Assembly: GCA_012798935.1 (NCBI GenBank) | Contig: JAAZMG010000155.1 | Location: 1-15,781, forward strand | Direction of reading: 5' to 3' | Source of the DNA: Tissierellia bacterium | Lineage (GTDB): Bacteria > Bacillota > Clostridia > Tissierellales > Tepidimicrobiaceae | DNA: 15,781 nucleotides | Shown here: positions 14,834 to 15,781 of the stretch, in pieces | Position numbering within the stretch: the first letter of the stretch is position 1 | How the letters are laid out: each line of letters opens with the position of its first letter | The notes under the pieces: model-generated | What the model was told of the DNA's origin: nothing | The model's input: only the letters and a program-made list of their open reading frames with translations | The model's database searches: none | Made by a program: the position numbers and the translations under genes

Positions 14834-14905
14834 CCCTTCAAATATTTGCCTACCTTTATATATTACACTTATTGAAGCCATTCTGCATAATATATATTTG
14901 AAGGG
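14834..14905. repeat. Spaced inverted repeat in the patatin/SOD divergent region
   Basis: CCCTTCAAATAT (14834-14845) and ATATTTGAAGGG (14894-14905) are perfect 12-base inverted repeats, 48 bases apart. The right arm runs into the ribosome binding site of the SOD-like gene; the left arm faces the patatin gene. It may be a shared operator or two mirrored copies of a leader element. Confidence 0.55.
14867..14894 (+). promoter_or_regulatory. Sigma-K-like promoter of the SOD-like gene
   Basis: CATAATATA (14886-14894) is the same 9-mer as at the small hydrophobic-protein gene and fits CATAnnnTA. An AC lies 17 bases upstream of it, the same distance as there. The predicted start (about 14901) is only a few bases from the ribosome binding site (14903-14910), so the leader would be very short. 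That is a caution. Confidence 0.4.
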
Positions 14906-14915
14906 AGGAGTTAAC

Positions 14916-15395
14916 ATGAGTTATGAAAATAAAACCACTGCATATGCTAAAATAATAGGCGGCAATATAGCTCCTAATATATATGGTAACATATTTTTTG
15001 ATGATGTGGCAGGGGGTACAGAAGTATATGTAGAAGTTTGGGGATTGCCTTTGTATCAGCCTGCTAAAAATTCTAAGCAGCCTATAGGTCCTTTTGGATT
15101 CCACATACATGAATATGGAATTTGTGAAATCACAGATCCAAACAATCCATTCCAATCTGCAGGTGAACATTATAATCCTACAAATCAACCCCATGGAAAT
15201 CATGCAGGGGATTTTCCTGTAATATTTTCAAACAACGGCTATGCTAGGATGAGCTTTTTTACAGATAGGTTTAAGCCTAGGGATATTATAGGAAAATCGG
15301 TGATAATTCATCAGAATCCCGATGATTATAGAAGTCAGCCTGCTGGGAATGCGGGAAAGAGGATGGCTTGTGGGGTGATATGTAGGCTTTATTGA
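14916..15395 (+). CDS. Cu/Zn superoxide dismutase-like protein, cytosolic
   Basis: The protein is predicted to disproportionate superoxide with a Cu/Zn site. The 159 residues contain every ligand expected: copper H63 and H65 (GFHIHEYG), bridging H85 (GEHYNP), H132 (VIIHQ), zinc H93, H96 and D99 (PHGNHAGDF), the active-site Arg R149 (GNAGKRMACGVI), and the Cys pair C70 and C152. The zinc loop is very short: only three residues separate H93 from H96, against nine in human SOD1. No signal peptide is present, unlike most bacterial SodC proteins. The frame is open upstream to 14820, but the ATG at 14916 has GGGAGGAG (14903-14910) at the right distance. Upstream lies a sigma-K-like motif, and a hairpin follows the stop. 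A spore-associated role is inference. Confidence 0.9.
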   Translation: MSYENKTTAYAKIIGGNIAPNIYGNIFFDDVAGGTEVYVEVWGLPLYQPAKNSKQPIGPFGFHIHEYGICEITDPNNPFQSAGEHYNPTNQPHGNHAGDFPVIFSNNGYARMSFFTDRFKPRDIIGKSVIIHQNPDDYRSQPAGNAGKRMACGVICRLY

Positions 15396-15398
15396 GGG

Positions 15399-15423
15399 AA
15401 AGGTCAGATTTTATCTGACCTTT
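15399..15423 (+). terminator. Terminator of the SOD-like gene
   Basis: AAAGGTCAGAT (15399-15409) and ATCTGACCTTT (15413-15423) form a perfect 11-bp stem with a TTT loop, four bases after the stop codon. The T run is mostly inside the stem, and the sequence after it is only moderately T-rich. Confidence 0.75.
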
Positions 15424-15619
15424 GAATAAATTTATACCTCCTTAAACATCTTTAAACATCATCTTTTATTATACTTATGACCGTAATTCCACTCACTTCT
15501 TATATAACCAAAAGGTACTTTTGTAATCAACCCATTACCATTCATCTTTATTTTCTTTTTCAATATCCATATTTTTTAGAGTTTCCCCAAAACTCAAACA
15601 TCAAATTGCCATAGACTAG
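15424..15619. other. No intact gene; fragments suggest decayed minus-strand coding sequence
   Basis: No complete gene is visible. On the minus strand, short open stretches in different frames give protein-like sequence: one in frame after the stop at 15620 (VYGNLMFEFWGNSKKYGY), and one nearer 15470-15560 (containing VPFGYIRSEWNYGHKYNKR). Both end at stops. Near 15436-15445 the minus strand carries AAGGAGG with no start codon after it, and TTAAACATC is repeated twice in tandem (15442-15460). This is what an old disrupted gene end might look like, but I cannot name the gene. Confidence 0.35.
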
Positions 15620-15781
15620 TTATATAAATGCATCAGCTATCATTAGCTGTTGTAATTCCTTCTTTTTAAATATAGGCTTTATGAAACTTTTAATACCAGT
15701 TTTCGTTTTTTGTAATATTGTATAAATACCATCTGATAATGCATAATAATCAAATTTAGGGATATCGTAAATTCTTTTAGA
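15620..15781 (-). CDS. 3' end of an unrecognised protein, cut by the window edge
   Basis: A minus-strand frame is open from the window edge to a TAA at 15622-15620, giving 53 C-terminal residues. It is basic (many Lys) with moderately hydrophobic patches, reading IYDIPKFDYYALSDGIYTIL and later KKELQQLMIADAFI. I recognise no family. The same frame continues after the TAA with protein-like sequence to a further stop, so the TAA may be a premature stop in a decaying gene rather than the natural end. Confidence 0.45.
   Translation of the reverse strand, partial: SKRIYDIPKFDYYALSDGIYTILQKTKTGIKSFIKPIFKKKELQQLMIADAFI

Noticed and set aside
14800..14841. Longer N-terminus for the patatin-like protein (start at 14841)
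   Set aside because: No ribosome binding site at the right distance for 14841. GGAGGT precedes the ATG at 14799, and family alignments usually begin just before the Gly-rich loop.
14820..14915. Longer N-terminus for the SOD-like protein (start at 14820)
   Set aside because: The extra residues are not a credible signal peptide and would cover the inverted repeat and promoter motif. The GGGAGGAG favours 14916.

Overview
The window is AT-rich DNA with strong AGGAGG-type ribosome binding sites, some TTG and GTG starts, an S-box (SAM-I) riboswitch and sporulation-type promoter motifs. It fits an anaerobic, spore-forming Bacillota genome of the Clostridia/Tissierellia kind. I see no rRNA, tRNA, CRISPR array, intact insertion sequence or phage genes. 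Most of the window looks like ordinary chromosome.

Layout. From 159 to 2887 (+) lies a methionine import operon: a consensus promoter, a SAM-I riboswitch with its terminator plus a second hairpin, then metN-metI-metQ. It ends at a GC-rich terminator followed by another palindrome. From 2963 to 3556 (-) is an HD-domain nucleotidase-like protein. It is divergent from a 69-residue DUF3787-like gene (3656-3865, +). That gene shares a bidirectional hairpin with the convergent phosphoenolpyruvate synthase gene (3914-6271, -), whose promoter carries an inverted repeat. From 6590 to 7084 (-) are two tiny genes for hydrophobic, internally duplicated proteins. Each has its own terminator and a sigma-K-like promoter motif upstream. 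From 7172 to 9176 (-) is a compact operon: metallophosphoesterase, glucosamine-6-phosphate deaminase (nagB) and a CYTH-domain phosphohydrolase/cyclase-like protein. From 9262 to 12791 (-) is a translationally coupled SbcD/SbcC-like pair of the YhaO/YhaN type. The ATPase subunit has a hydrophobic hairpin in the middle of its coiled coil. From 12902 to 14799 (-) is a patatin-like phospholipase followed by a gluzincin-type metallopeptidase, whose ribosome binding site is part of a large hairpin. From 14916 to 15395 (+) is a cytosolic Cu/Zn superoxide dismutase-like protein. The right edge (15424-15781) holds the 3' end of an unrecognised minus-strand gene and what looks like decayed coding sequence.

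How the genes work together. The met genes form one pathway: SAM shuts down methionine uptake. The YhaO/YhaN-like pair is expected to form one nuclease/ATPase complex. The two tiny hydrophobic proteins and the SOD-like protein share the same 9-base -10 element and the same AC-17-nt geometry. I infer that they may be late mother-cell (spore coat or spore surface) genes. This is the least described part of the window.
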